Shown piece after piece: positions 9,403-17,991 of a stretch of DNA of 64,000 nt. Under the pieces are notes generated by a model. It made no database searches. It was not told the DNA's origin and saw only the letters and a list, made by a program, of their open reading frames with translations. Each line of letters begins with the position of its first letter. Within the stretch, counting starts at the first letter, position 1. The translations under genes were made by a program, and so were the position numbers. The DNA comes from Clostridiales bacterium. Its GTDB lineage: Bacteria > Bacillota > Clostridia > Oscillospirales > Acutalibacteraceae. The DNA lies in NCBI GenBank assembly GCA_012839345.1, contig DUNN01000036.1:186001-250000 (forward strand). Direction: 5' to 3'.

Positions 9403-9434
9403 AAGCTGGCACCGCTCGACGTCGGTGCCAGCTT
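9403..9434 (-). terminator. Terminator of the malE-malF-malG operon
   Basis: Perfect 12-bp stem AAGCTGGCACCG/CGGTGCCAGCTT (9403-9414 and 9423-9434) with an 8-nt loop. On the minus strand it is followed by the T-rich AATTTTATT. It lies 88 bp past malG. Confidence 0.8.
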
Positions 9435-9522
9435 GTATAAAGGGGGATTTATCTTTGCCTGTGACTTGGTCCGTTGATTCCTTTATGGACGGTTCAGAAA
9501 CAGATGGCCATTTTCGGGGTTG

Positions 9523-10377
9523 TTACCCCTTTACTGCGCCGCCGGTGATTCCTGCCACATAGAACCTTTGCAGGATGAAGAACAGAATCATGATGGGAAC
9601 TCCAATACAAACACACCCGGCGTTGAACTGAGTGAAGTTGTTGTAGATGTTGTTTTTCTGTATCATCTGATATAAGCCGATGGCAACGGTCCATTTGTTG
9701 TAGTTATCACCCATGATAATATTTGCGAAAATGAAATCGTTCCATGGCGATATGAATGCCATTAAAGCGGTATAAACAACAATCGGGCCGGAATTTGGCA
9801 TGATAATATGGAAGAAAACCTGCGCGTTCGTGGCGCCGTCAATTTTGGCGGCTTCATCCAGCGAACGGGGAATGGTGTCGAAAAATCCTTTTGCTATGTA
9901 AAAGCCAAGTCCTGCTCCTGCGGAATACTGAATGACCAAAGCCCAAAGATTTTGCGTTAGGCCCACCGCTTTTAAAATGAAATAAACGGCAATCATCGAC
10001 ATAAAGCCGGGGAACATTCCGAGAATCAGGGAAACATTCAAATACGGCTTGCGAAAAGCAAAGCGTAGTCTTGAAAGCACGTAAGCCACGGAAAGCGTGA
10101 AAAATGTGCTGATGGCGCATGTGCAGCACGCGACCCAAAAGGTGTTAATATACCAGTCTTTAAATGGATATACCGTATTGGTCCATAGATTTTTGTAATT
10201 GTCCAAGGTCCAGTGCTCCGGAATGAAATTAGAGGTAAAAGCGCCGGGTTCCTGGCGGAAAGAAGTGAGTACAACCCACAGAACCGGAATCAGCCAAAGG
10301 ACCGATATAATGATTAAAATCAGGTAAATCAGCGAAGTGCTTAATATTTTTCTTGTCTTCATTCCCGAATGTTTCAT
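9523..10377 (-). CDS. malG: Maltodextrin ABC transporter permease MalG-like
   Basis: This 284-residue inner-membrane permease has six predicted transmembrane segments and the EAA loop (SLDEAAKIDGATNAQVFFHIIMPNSGP). The C-terminus ends GITGGAVKG, typical of MalG, whose tail reaches the ATPase or substrate site. Its ATG overlaps the malF stop by four bases (ATGA), with GGGAGGGAGA just before it, so the two are translationally coupled. No ATPase gene is present in the operon. As in many Firmicutes, a shared MsmK-type ATPase elsewhere probably energises it (inference). Confidence 0.92.
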   Translation of the reverse strand: MKHSGMKTRKILSTSLIYLILIIISVLWLIPVLWVVLTSFRQEPGAFTSNFIPEHWTLDNYKNLWTNTVYPFKDWYINTFWVACCTCAISTFFTLSVAYVLSRLRFAFRKPYLNVSLILGMFPGFMSMIAVYFILKAVGLTQNLWALVIQYSAGAGLGFYIAKGFFDTIPRSLDEAAKIDGATNAQVFFHIIMPNSGPIVVYTALMAFISPWNDFIFANIIMGDNYNKWTVAIGLYQMIQKNNIYNNFTQFNAGCVCIGVPIMILFFILQRFYVAGITGGAVKG

Positions 10378-11741
10378 TGGAAATCTCCCTCCCTCTTATA
10401 GGAAGCGGTATTATGGTACGTCAGCAGCGACACGATGGCACAAATAATAAAGGAGAAAATGCCGATGGTGGACGCGAGATTGTATTCGTAGTTATTCACG
10501 GTTAGTTTATACAGCCACGTAACTAATAGGTCTGTTTTGCCCGCCTGGAAATAATCTGTGGTGGACGGCGCACCGCCGGTCAGAAGGTAAATTACGTTAA
10601 AGTTGTTTAGGTTGCCGATAAACTGAGTAATCAAATAAGGTGCTGTAACAAATAAAACATATGGCAGCGTGATTTTGAAAAAGGCTTGAATGGCAGAGGC
10701 TCCGTCAATTTTCGCGGATTCATACAATTCGTTTGGAATATTCATCAGAATGCCGGAAGTAATCAGCATTGTGTATGGAATGCCGATCCACAGATTGACC
10801 ACCAAAACCACAATCCTTGCATTGGTGGCATTGTTGACTAAGAAATCGACTCTGTCAAAGCCCAGAGCAACCAAAAGTTCATTAATGGGACCAAACTGAT
10901 TAAACATGTTCTGCATGACAAGCAGGGAAATAAACTGAGGAATGGCAATGGTTGTGACCAAAATGGAACGCCACATGGATTTAAAGCGGATTTCCTTTTT
11001 ATTGATCATCAGTGCAACAATAATCCCCAGAAAATAGTTCGAAAATGTTGCAAAGAATGCCCAGACCAAAGTCCAACCCAGTACATGGAAGAAGGTGCCC
11101 GACAGAACCGCGTTTCCACCCAGCATGTCGGTAAAGTTGCTCAGCCCCACCCAATGGAACAGATTGCCCGGCACCTGATGGTGACTGTCGTAATTGGTAA
11201 ACGCAATCAGAATCATGAAGATAATTGGCAAAACGGTAAAAAACAAGATTCCCAGAACCGGAAGCGTCAGCATGGTTCCGTGGAACTTCTCATCCGCTAA
11301 TGCTTTGATATCCTGCTTAAAATGATTGGGACGTCTTCCCTGTGCGCGGTCGGATACCAGTTTTCTGGCTGAGGATAGGTTTACAAAGTACATTACAATG
11401 AATAATCCGGTTATGACTAAGGCCGCAACACCGTAAATCAAAAACAGCATGGAGTTGTCGCCCTTTTGCAAAACCGGAAGCAGCTGCCCCGGCTGTGTTA
11501 CCCAGCCCTCTTTTTTCGTGCCGAGCGTATAAAGCCCCTGAATCAGGCTGACTCCCTTTAGTGCCATGAAAACGATGTATCCAACTTCAACAGCCAGAAA
11601 AAGAAGCCCCTTTATGATTTGGTGATTTACAAGATTTGCAAATCCCATAATAAAATACGACCCTGCTTCTTTCGATTTAAAAGTAAGCATGGAAGGCGCT
11701 TGACTATTTTGCTCTTTTATTGCCTTGTCAGCTATCTCCAA
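10374..11741 (-). CDS. malF: Maltodextrin ABC transporter permease MalF-like
   Basis: This 455-residue permease has an N-terminal extension with two or three extra membrane segments and a soluble stretch. The conserved six-helix core follows, with the EAA loop NELYESAKIDGASAIQAFFKITLPYV. Like MalF it carries extra N-terminal helices compared with MalG. I chose TTG 11741 because GGGGTGAT lies at good spacing; GTG 11750 sits inside that ribosome site and is a less likely start. The gene follows malE after a 195-bp gap holding a long inverted repeat. Substrate assignment rests on neighbours and similarity. Confidence 0.9.
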   Translation of the reverse strand: MEIADKAIKEQNSQAPSMLTFKSKEAGSYFIMGFANLVNHQIIKGLLFLAVEVGYIVFMALKGVSLIQGLYTLGTKKEGWVTQPGQLLPVLQKGDNSMLFLIYGVAALVITGLFIVMYFVNLSSARKLVSDRAQGRRPNHFKQDIKALADEKFHGTMLTLPVLGILFFTVLPIIFMILIAFTNYDSHHQVPGNLFHWVGLSNFTDMLGGNAVLSGTFFHVLGWTLVWAFFATFSNYFLGIIVALMINKKEIRFKSMWRSILVTTIAIPQFISLLVMQNMFNQFGPINELLVALGFDRVDFLVNNATNARIVVLVVNLWIGIPYTMLITSGILMNIPNELYESAKIDGASAIQAFFKITLPYVLFVTAPYLITQFIGNLNNFNVIYLLTGGAPSTTDYFQAGKTDLLVTWLYKLTVNNYEYNLASTIGIFSFIICAIVSLLTYHNTASYKREGDFQ

Positions 11742-11768
11742 AATTATCACCCCAGCGTTTCATAGTGT

Positions 11769-11897
11769 TTGCAGCTAAGTATCCTTAAGTAACCGCTAAG
11801 AACAGCAATTCGAAAGCCGCTCAGGTCAGAATATTTGCGGCTTTGAATTGCTGTCTATTGACTTATTAACGGTTACCTAATACGAACTTAGCTGCAA
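11769..11897 (-). repeat. Long imperfect inverted repeat between malE and malF
   Basis: Arms 11769-11820 and 11837-11897 pair in blocks (TTGCAGCTAAGT, GTAACCG, ACAGCAATTC, AAAGCCGC) around a 16-nt loop. No T-run follows on the minus strand, so this looks like an RNA processing or stabilising hairpin rather than a simple terminator. It would raise malE expression relative to malF-malG. Confidence 0.75.
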
Positions 11898-11936
11898 GAA
11901 TCAGAAATTATTGAGTTGTAAAATTCTAGTACAAAA

Positions 11937-13241
11937 TTATTTCTTTACACTGGATTTGAGCAAGTCATTCCAGGCGTTCAGTTTGGTCTGCATTTCGGCT
12001 TCTTTAATTTTGCCTTCAAAAATATCTTTCGTGTAAGCCATGCTGGAGTCCGACCAGAAGTTGGTCATCTGGGTAAGGGAAGGCATGGGAATGGAGGTCT
12101 TTGCCTGTTCCAGCTGAGCGGCAACGGTTTCATCGCTGGTTACAGAAGAGTCACTTTGTGCTTTCAAATTGGCCGGGATAACGCCTCTGTCTTTGAAAGC
12201 CTTAATCTGATTTTCTTCATTTGTCAGGTATTCGGCGAGCTGCATAGAGGCCTGCGGATATTTGGTGTGAGCGTTGACCAGGTAAAGGGTATAGCCCGCG
12301 AAAGAAACGATCTGCTTGTCAGTACCATCAATGTTAATGGTAGGCAGTTTGGCAACCGCGTAATTGTCGCCGAGGGCTTTCTTATACTCCTGTGCTTTCC
12401 AGGAACCAGTTGCCTGTGCAACGACGGAACCGTCTTTCAGCAGTTTTACAACATCGCCGTCGTTGATATTCTTCAGGCCCTGGCTTTTCAGGGTGGAGAT
12501 GTATTTGGCTACTGCAAGTGCTTCGGGGCTGTTGAACGTGCTTCCGTTCACATCCAGACCTTTGTCGCCGAACAACTTAACGCCGTTTGCAAAATAGAAA
12601 GGAGCGGTATTGTAGTTGTTGCCCATATCCCAGCCGACTTGTTTGCCGGCCGCTTTCGCCTTTTTCAGCATGCCTTCCATCGTCTTAACATCGTCCTGGC
12701 TCAGGACACTCTTGTTATAGAACAGGAAGATGGACTGAACGGAACGCGGGTAACCATAAAGGGTATCTTTATATGTAGAAGCCTGTACGGCATTTGCATC
12801 ATCGTTTGCCTTCACTTCTTCGGCAAATACGGTGTTCGGATAGCAGGCGTTTGCTTCCACCAATGCACCAAGCTGGTCATGCGGTACGCAGAAAACATCG
12901 GCCGCGGCGTCAATATCCTTCAGAATGGCTGCCTGTGCCTTGTCTTCATCCTGCACATTGACGGTAACCTTATAGTTTTTGTCTGCATGCAGTTTCTCAA
13001 AAGCAGCCGCCATTTCTTTCAGCATCTTCTGATCGTCGCCGGAGCCCCAAAGGGTTATTTTGGCGCCTGTTTCGCCCAATTCCGAAGAAGCAGACGCACT
13101 TGAAGCCGCCTCAGAGGCCTGTGGTGTTGTTGCCGATGCAGCGGATGTTGCATTGCTGCCGCCGCTGCAGGCCGTTACGCCAACAGCAAGTACTGCTGCC
13201 AAAAAACCTGCAGAAACTCTTTTCCACGCTTTTTCTCTCAT
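11937..13241 (-). CDS. malE: Maltodextrin-binding lipoprotein (extracellular solute-binding protein family 1)
   Basis: This 434-residue receptor has a signal peptide with lipobox GVTAC (Cys25), then a Ser/Ala-rich linker to about residue 55. The family 1 sugar-binding fold follows (ITLWGSGDDQKMLKEMAAAFEKLH, residues 62-85; VSFAGYTLYLVNAHTKYPQA near residue 305). It heads the operon malE-malF-malG. A near-consensus promoter lies upstream and TTCGAA-type sites lie in its leader. A maltose or maltodextrin ligand is inferred from the two MalF/MalG-like permeases and the neighbouring pullulanase, phosphorylase and glucanotransferase. Confidence 0.92.
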   Translation of the reverse strand: MREKAWKRVSAGFLAAVLAVGVTACSGGSNATSAASATTPQASEAASSASASSELGETGAKITLWGSGDDQKMLKEMAAAFEKLHADKNYKVTVNVQDEDKAQAAILKDIDAAADVFCVPHDQLGALVEANACYPNTVFAEEVKANDDANAVQASTYKDTLYGYPRSVQSIFLFYNKSVLSQDDVKTMEGMLKKAKAAGKQVGWDMGNNYNTAPFYFANGVKLFGDKGLDVNGSTFNSPEALAVAKYISTLKSQGLKNINDGDVVKLLKDGSVVAQATGSWKAQEYKKALGDNYAVAKLPTINIDGTDKQIVSFAGYTLYLVNAHTKYPQASMQLAEYLTNEENQIKAFKDRGVIPANLKAQSDSSVTSDETVAAQLEQAKTSIPMPSLTQMTNFWSDSSMAYTKDIFEGKIKEAEMQTKLNAWNDLLKSSVKK

Positions 13242-13272
13242 GAATAACTGCCTCCTAAAAAATACAAATTTA

Positions 13273-13357
13273 ATATTCGAATAACGCTGAAGTGTTTTTC
13301 GAATATTTTCGCATTAAGTGCGTTACCAAGTATAGCATTGAGGTCAGTTAATGTCAA
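13273..13357 (-). promoter_or_regulatory. malE promoter and TTCGAA-type operator sites
   Basis: On the minus strand TTGACA (13357-13352), a 17-bp spacer and TATACT (13334-13329) form an excellent sigma-A promoter with a start near 13322. Downstream of the start are TTTTCGAATATTTTCGC (13297-13312, plus-strand reading) and TATTCGAATA (13274-13283). They resemble the sites at lacI, glgP and pulA and are placed for repression. Confidence 0.72.
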
Positions 13358-13509
13358 TAAGTTTTATAATATTTTTACAAATATATTGGATAATATTCTC
13401 ACAATTTTTATCTACATTATTTTAAAGATTCAATTTAACCCGATTTATGTTGAATTTTTTCGAACGATATACGAAATAAACGTTTTTAGTTACGAAAATT
13501 CAGTTGATT

Positions 13510-15501
13510 TTATACAACCTCTGCTTTCAGAATGAGAGCGGATTTACGGGAAAGCAAAAATTTGTTTCCATGCAATTTTCCAAACGGAACAATCCCTGCT
13601 TTGGAGCCATCGGCAATAATAATCCAATCCTTTGGCAAATCGGAATCCAACTGAATTTCAGCAGGCTCTGAGAGAACGTTTACACATACGAAAAGGAGTT
13701 CTTTCCCATCACGCAGGGTAAATGCCACCGTTCCGGGAACCGAATCTACAAACTTCATTTTGCCTGCCGTATGTACGGAAGAATCACGAAGCATTGGAAA
13801 AGCAAAACGGATTTCGATTAAACCACGGTAATAGTCCAGAAGATCCGAAAATTCAAGCGTCCGTTTCCAGTCCAGCCGATTTCTGGCGGCGGATGCGCGA
13901 TAGCTGTTATCCATTCCGCGTTTTGTGCGGGCAAATTCTTCGCCCGCCTGAAGGAATGGCATTCCCTGCGCCATCAAATACAACACGGCGCAAAGTTTGT
14001 TCAGACGGACCATTTCCTCATCATACGCGGTATAAATCCTTCCCCGCTTGGTGGAAGCGATTAATTTATCCCAAAGCGTCAAATTGTCATGGGCCGAAAC
14101 ATATGAAACTATTTGGGTGGGCGCCATCGCGAGAGGTTTGGCGAAGTCATTCCTGGTCCATCCCTGAAGGGACGCTTTTACGTCGTTTTCGAATTTCAGG
14201 TTTTCCTGAACAAAGCCCTTTTTGTGCCGAAAAAAGACATCGCCCTTAATCGCGTCACGGGTATTGTCGCAGAACACGCCGATCCGCGGATTCAGCAGTG
14301 ACAAATGTTCTTTGTCGGCGGGAAAATTTCCCGCGGGCATTGCCGGCGTGGAAGCGTACCAAGGCTCACCGTACAACAAAATCTTTCTGCCGTCAGGCAG
14401 TTTATCCAGTTCGGCGCGGATGCGGTTCATTGTTTCCACATCGATTAGGCCCATCAGGTCGAACCGAAATCCGTCGATATGATACTCTTTCGCCCAGTAC
14501 CGTACAGAATCAATGATGTATTTTCGGCACATGCAGCGTTCGCTTGCAACTTCGTTTCCACAGGCGGAACCGTCTGCAAATTTTCCTTCTGAAGTCGTTC
14601 GGTGGTAATAATAGGGAACCGTACGGTGAAACCAGGAGCCGGGGCCTTCAAAGGTATGGTTGTACACTACGTCCATGACCACCCCGATGCCGGCCTGATG
14701 CAGTGCGGCGACCATCTTTTTTAGTTCCAGAATGCGTGCCTGACCGTGGAAGGGGTCGGTCGAATAGGAACCCTCCGGAACATTATAATTCAAGGGGTCA
14801 TATCCCCAGTTAAAAGCCTTGCCCGCCTGCGTTTCGTCGATGCTTCCGTAATCGTATACCGGCATGAGCTGAACATGAGTGACGCCGAGTTTCTTTAGGT
14901 AATTCACACAGGTTGGCGTTCTGCCGTCCGGAAGCGTAGTGTTCGGTTCCGTAAATGCCAGATATTTCCCGCGCCACTCCTTGCGCACACCGCAGCTTGG
15001 GTCATTAGAAAAATCGCCGACATGAATTTCCCATACAATGGCGTCGGTTGGATGTTCGGGCCTCTGGAACGTATCATTTTCCCATCTTGGGGGATTGGTC
15101 TTTGAAAGATCTACTACCATGCTGCGTCTGCCGTTGACTCCTGCGGCCTTCGCGTAAGGGTCGGCCGTTTCAGTGGAAACACCGAAATTCGAGATTTCAT
15201 AGGTATAGTAAACACCGTCCAAGTCACCGGTGATTGTCCGTTCCCATACGCCGTGGTCTGCCGGATGCAAGGCCTGTTTCTGAAGAAGTTTTCCGCCGGA
15301 ACCCTGTTCGTACAGACAAAGCGATACGAAATCCGCAAGTGGCGCCCATACGCGGAATGTTGTGGCGTCGGGGGAATAAATCGCTCCAAGTTCTTCCGGG
15401 TAGTAATAGTTTTTTTCAAAATCTGGTGAATGGTATATGGCCGACAGCTTGACGGGGTCATTTGAAACATTTTTAATGTTTTGAAAATTTAAATCGTTCA
15501 C
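13510..15501 (-). CDS. pulA: Type I pullulanase (GH13)
   Basis: This 663-residue alpha-1,6-debranching enzyme has an N-terminal CBM48-like domain (TTFRVWAPLADFVSLCLYE) and a GH13 barrel. Catalytic regions are visible: DVVYNHT (region I), GFRFDLMGLID with the Asp nucleophile (II), LLYGEPW with the acid/base Glu (III) and VSAHDN (IV). The pullulanase-typical NWGYDPLNYNVPEGSYSTDP is also present. No signal peptide is seen, so it probably acts in the cytoplasm on imported branched dextrins or glycogen. GTG 15501 has AAAGGA 9 bp upstream; the in-frame ATG 15519 lacks a ribosome site. Its own promoter carries a TTCGAA site. Confidence 0.95.
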   Translation of the reverse strand: MNDLNFQNIKNVSNDPVKLSAIYHSPDFEKNYYYPEELGAIYSPDATTFRVWAPLADFVSLCLYEQGSGGKLLQKQALHPADHGVWERTITGDLDGVYYTYEISNFGVSTETADPYAKAAGVNGRRSMVVDLSKTNPPRWENDTFQRPEHPTDAIVWEIHVGDFSNDPSCGVRKEWRGKYLAFTEPNTTLPDGRTPTCVNYLKKLGVTHVQLMPVYDYGSIDETQAGKAFNWGYDPLNYNVPEGSYSTDPFHGQARILELKKMVAALHQAGIGVVMDVVYNHTFEGPGSWFHRTVPYYYHRTTSEGKFADGSACGNEVASERCMCRKYIIDSVRYWAKEYHIDGFRFDLMGLIDVETMNRIRAELDKLPDGRKILLYGEPWYASTPAMPAGNFPADKEHLSLLNPRIGVFCDNTRDAIKGDVFFRHKKGFVQENLKFENDVKASLQGWTRNDFAKPLAMAPTQIVSYVSAHDNLTLWDKLIASTKRGRIYTAYDEEMVRLNKLCAVLYLMAQGMPFLQAGEEFARTKRGMDNSYRASAARNRLDWKRTLEFSDLLDYYRGLIEIRFAFPMLRDSSVHTAGKMKFVDSVPGTVAFTLRDGKELLFVCVNVLSEPAEIQLDSDLPKDWIIIADGSKAGIVPFGKLHGNKFLLSRKSALILKAEVV

Positions 15502-15533
15502 CCAACCATTTCCTTTCATTGTTATATTAAGTA

Positions 15534-15580
15534 TTTTCGAAACATGGTATCATTTTAGTACGCGATATAGGCCCTGTCAA
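15534..15580 (-). promoter_or_regulatory. pulA promoter with TTCGAA site at the start
   Basis: On the minus strand TTGACA (15580-15575) and TAAAAT (15557-15552) are 17 bp apart. TTTTCGAAAC (15534-15543) overlaps the predicted start of transcription and resembles the sites at malE, lacI and glgP. Confidence 0.65.
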
Positions 15581-15793
15581 CAATATGATTCTATCGACTT
15601 TTACCGGAATATTTCTTCTGATTTTTACAATTAAAAGATAAAATCACCATATTTATTTCCTATAAATTGTAATTAGAAGCAAAATACAGTTATAAATTTC
15701 GAAAAATATAATGCTAAAATATCGAGAAATATTCAGCTGGGCAGGAGAAAAATGAATCTGTAGATGGCGGTGGAATAATCGGAGAATTTTAAT

Positions 15794-15895
15794 ATGTGGA
15801 GCGGCCTGGCCGCTAATGGTTGGTTTGGAAACGGGTTGGTTTTTCTGGCAAGCCGCCGCAGAATGGGGATGTTCTTTCATGTCGAAATTTCATAA
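15794..15895 (+). CDS. Candidate 33-residue small protein
   Basis: A short reading frame (begins MWSGLAANGWFGNG, ends MFFHVEIS) is preceded by GGAG at 9 bp. TATAAT-like and TTTCGAAAA/ATCGAG sequences lie about 80 bp upstream. It contains a short hydrophobic segment followed by Arg-Arg-Arg. I recognise no family. It could be a real small membrane-associated peptide or a chance frame in a 500-bp gap. Confidence 0.25.
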   Translation: MWSGLAANGWFGNGLVFLASRRRMGMFFHVEIS

Positions 15896-15904
15896 ATCAC
15901 AATA

Positions 15905-15932
15905 TTGACTTTCTGTTTTGCCATGCTATAAT
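15905..15932 (+). promoter_or_regulatory. Promoter of the GNAT acetyltransferase gene
   Basis: TTGACT (15905-15910), a 16-bp spacer and an extended -10 TGCTATAAT ending at 15932. It lies about 97 bp before the chosen start codon. Confidence 0.7.
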
Positions 15933-16028
15933 TTAGAAATCAAAAAATTGTGCCCCGGAAAAAGACAATGAAATGAAACGGTATTTTCCCAACCCCCTGT
16001 GATTCGAAAAGGAAAAGAGGATAACGGC

Positions 16029-16565
16029 ATGAGCCTGACAATTCGGCAAATGATAGCTTCAGACTGGGACGAGGTGGCACAGATTTATCAGTTTGGCATT
16101 GATTCTGGCGTTGCGACCTTTCAGACAGAATGTCCTTCTTATGAGGTATGGGATCAATCCCACAAAAAAGAATGTCGGCTTGTGGCGGTATGGGGCGGAA
16201 AAGTCATCGGGTGGGCGGCGCTCAGCCCGTACTCTAGCCGGGCGGTTTATGCGGGTGTGGCCGAAATCAGCATTTATCTTCATCCGGAATTTCAGGGGCA
16301 TGGCTATGGAACCATTCTGCTGAATGCAATGATTGAAGAGTCTGAAAAACAAGGAATTTGGCTTCTTCAATCCGGGATTTTGCAACATAATGCGGCAAGC
16401 ATTGCCCTACATAAAAAATGCGGCTTCCGGGAGGTTGGATACCGCGAAAAAATTGCGCGGGACAAATCCGGAATCTGGCGGAATACCGTGCTGATGGAAC
16501 GGAGAAGCCCGCTGAACGGCACGTACGATGCCTCAGTCGAGGCTTTGGTAGAGAAAATTTCTTAA
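16029..16565 (+). CDS. GNAT-family N-acetyltransferase (phosphinothricin acetyltransferase-like)
   Basis: This 178-residue acetyl-CoA-dependent N-acyltransferase resembles the PAT/MnaT (YncA) subgroup. It shows IRQMIASDWDEVAQIYQFGI at the start, the acetyl-CoA loop HPEFQGHGYGTILLNAMI near residues 92-109, and NAASIALHKKCGFREVGYREKIARDKSGIW near the C-terminus. Members acetylate methionine sulfone, sulfoximine, phosphinothricin and related amino acids; the natural substrate here is unknown. ATG 16029 has AAGAGG at 8 bp. It has its own promoter and lies 88 bp before the FAD/Rieske gene. Confidence 0.88.
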   Translation: MSLTIRQMIASDWDEVAQIYQFGIDSGVATFQTECPSYEVWDQSHKKECRLVAVWGGKVIGWAALSPYSSRAVYAGVAEISIYLHPEFQGHGYGTILLNAMIEESEKQGIWLLQSGILQHNAASIALHKKCGFREVGYREKIARDKSGIWRNTVLMERRSPLNGTYDASVEALVEKIS

Positions 16566-16653
16566 CAGGACAAGCTGGACAAACGTGAATCAAAATCCGG
16601 TAAAAGTATAATTTCTTCAAAATCCGCAATCCTAAGGGCGGAGGGATGCCGGA

Positions 16654-17991
16654 ATGAAATCAATTTGGAGTGATACTTGTTCATTTAAGCCGAGAGAAAG
16701 CTTCAAAAACGACCTTGTGGTCGATACCGTTGTGGTAGGAGCCGGAATGGCCGGCTTGTTGACCGCTTATCTGCTGAACCAGCAGGGTGTCCGCGTAGTG
16801 GTTTTGGAAGGTTCGGTTACAGCGAGCGGCGTAACGAAAAATACAACGGGGAAGATTACCTCTCAGCACGATTTATTTTATGATTCCCTGATTCAGAAAT
16901 TTGGTCTGGAGCTGGCGGAACAGTATGCCTTGGCAAATCAGCGCGCCCTTCAGGCCTATCGCGATATAATCCAGGAACATCATATCGATTGCGAACTGGA
17001 AAACAAGCCAGCCTATGTGTACACCCTGCGGGACCCCGCCAAAATTGAAGCAGAAGTGACGGCGGCTGGCAGACTTGGAATTGAGGCAGACTATACCACG
17101 CAGGCCGACGACCTTCCGTTTCCCATCAAAGCGGCGGTTCGGTTCCGCAATCAGGCGCAGTTTCATCCATTAAAATTTTTAAAATATATTGCCGAGAATC
17201 TCGAAATTTATGAGCATACCATGGTGCGGGAAATTCGGAACAATCAGGTGATTACCGATCATGGCCGCGTAACTGCGGATCATATTGTGGTAACCACCCA
17301 TTTCCCAATCATCAATGTTCCGGGCTGGTATTTTGCAAGAATGCATCAGGAGCGCTCCTATGTGCTTGCGCTGGAAAATGCTGCTCGGTTGGACGGAATG
17401 TATATTGATGAGGATTCGGCAGGTTACTCGTTTCGTGATTACGGCGATTATCTCCTATTAGGCGGAGCGGGGCATCGAACCGGAAAGCATCCGGAAACCA
17501 GCTGCTACGAGCAGCTTCGTCATGCCGCACGCTCGTTCTATCCCCAAAGCCGGGAGGCTTATCATTGGTCCGCCCAAGATTGCGTTTCCTGGGATGAAGT
17601 TCCTTATATTGGTTCGTATTCTCCCTCTATGCCGAATATTTATGTTGCCACCGGGTTTAAAAAGTGGGGTATGACAAGCTCCATGGTTTCGGCTATGATT
17701 CTATCGGATCAGATTTTAGGGAAAAAAAACGATTGCGCCGACGTTTTTTCTCCCCGCCGGTTCAATGCATCTGCCTCCATGAAAAACCTGATTTCCGATT
17801 TGGGTCATTCCATTGTGGGCCTTACGAGCGGTGCACTGTCCGCCCCCGGCAGGCGGTGCGCTCATCTTGGCTGCAGGCTGCAGTGGAATCCGGATGAAGA
17901 AACCTGGGACTGCCCCTGCCACGGTTCGCGCTTTACAGGCGACGGAAAACTGATTAACGACCCGGCCACAAAGGGACTGAAAAATGGGTAA
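16654..17991 (+). CDS. FAD-dependent oxidoreductase fused to a C-terminal Rieske [2Fe-2S] domain
   Basis: This 445-residue two-domain enzyme has a DAO-type FAD domain (dinucleotide motif VVVGAGMAGLLTAYLL near residue 26, then VLEG and TTGKITSQHD). A Rieske domain occupies about residues 395-440, with ligands in CAHLGC and CPCHGSRF. This arrangement is known from Bacillus YhfW-like proteins. The Rieske cluster probably passes electrons to or from the flavin; the substrate is unknown. Its stop overlaps the start of the next gene by 8 bases, indicating coupled translation with the tocopherol-cyclase-like protein. An O2-linked or sulfur-amine chemistry is possible, but I see nothing that decides it. 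Confidence 0.88.
   Translation: MKSIWSDTCSFKPRESFKNDLVVDTVVVGAGMAGLLTAYLLNQQGVRVVVLEGSVTASGVTKNTTGKITSQHDLFYDSLIQKFGLELAEQYALANQRALQAYRDIIQEHHIDCELENKPAYVYTLRDPAKIEAEVTAAGRLGIEADYTTQADDLPFPIKAAVRFRNQAQFHPLKFLKYIAENLEIYEHTMVREIRNNQVITDHGRVTADHIVVTTHFPIINVPGWYFARMHQERSYVLALENAARLDGMYIDEDSAGYSFRDYGDYLLLGGAGHRTGKHPETSCYEQLRHAARSFYPQSREAYHWSAQDCVSWDEVPYIGSYSPSMPNIYVATGFKKWGMTSSMVSAMILSDQILGKKNDCADVFSPRRFNASASMKNLISDLGHSIVGLTSGALSAPGRRCAHLGCRLQWNPDEETWDCPCHGSRFTGDGKLINDPATKGLKNG

Noticed and set aside
15653..15880. 75-codon minus-strand frame downstream of the GNAT promoter region
   Set aside because: No ribosome site, composition unlike coding sequence, and it crosses promoter-like elements on the other strand.
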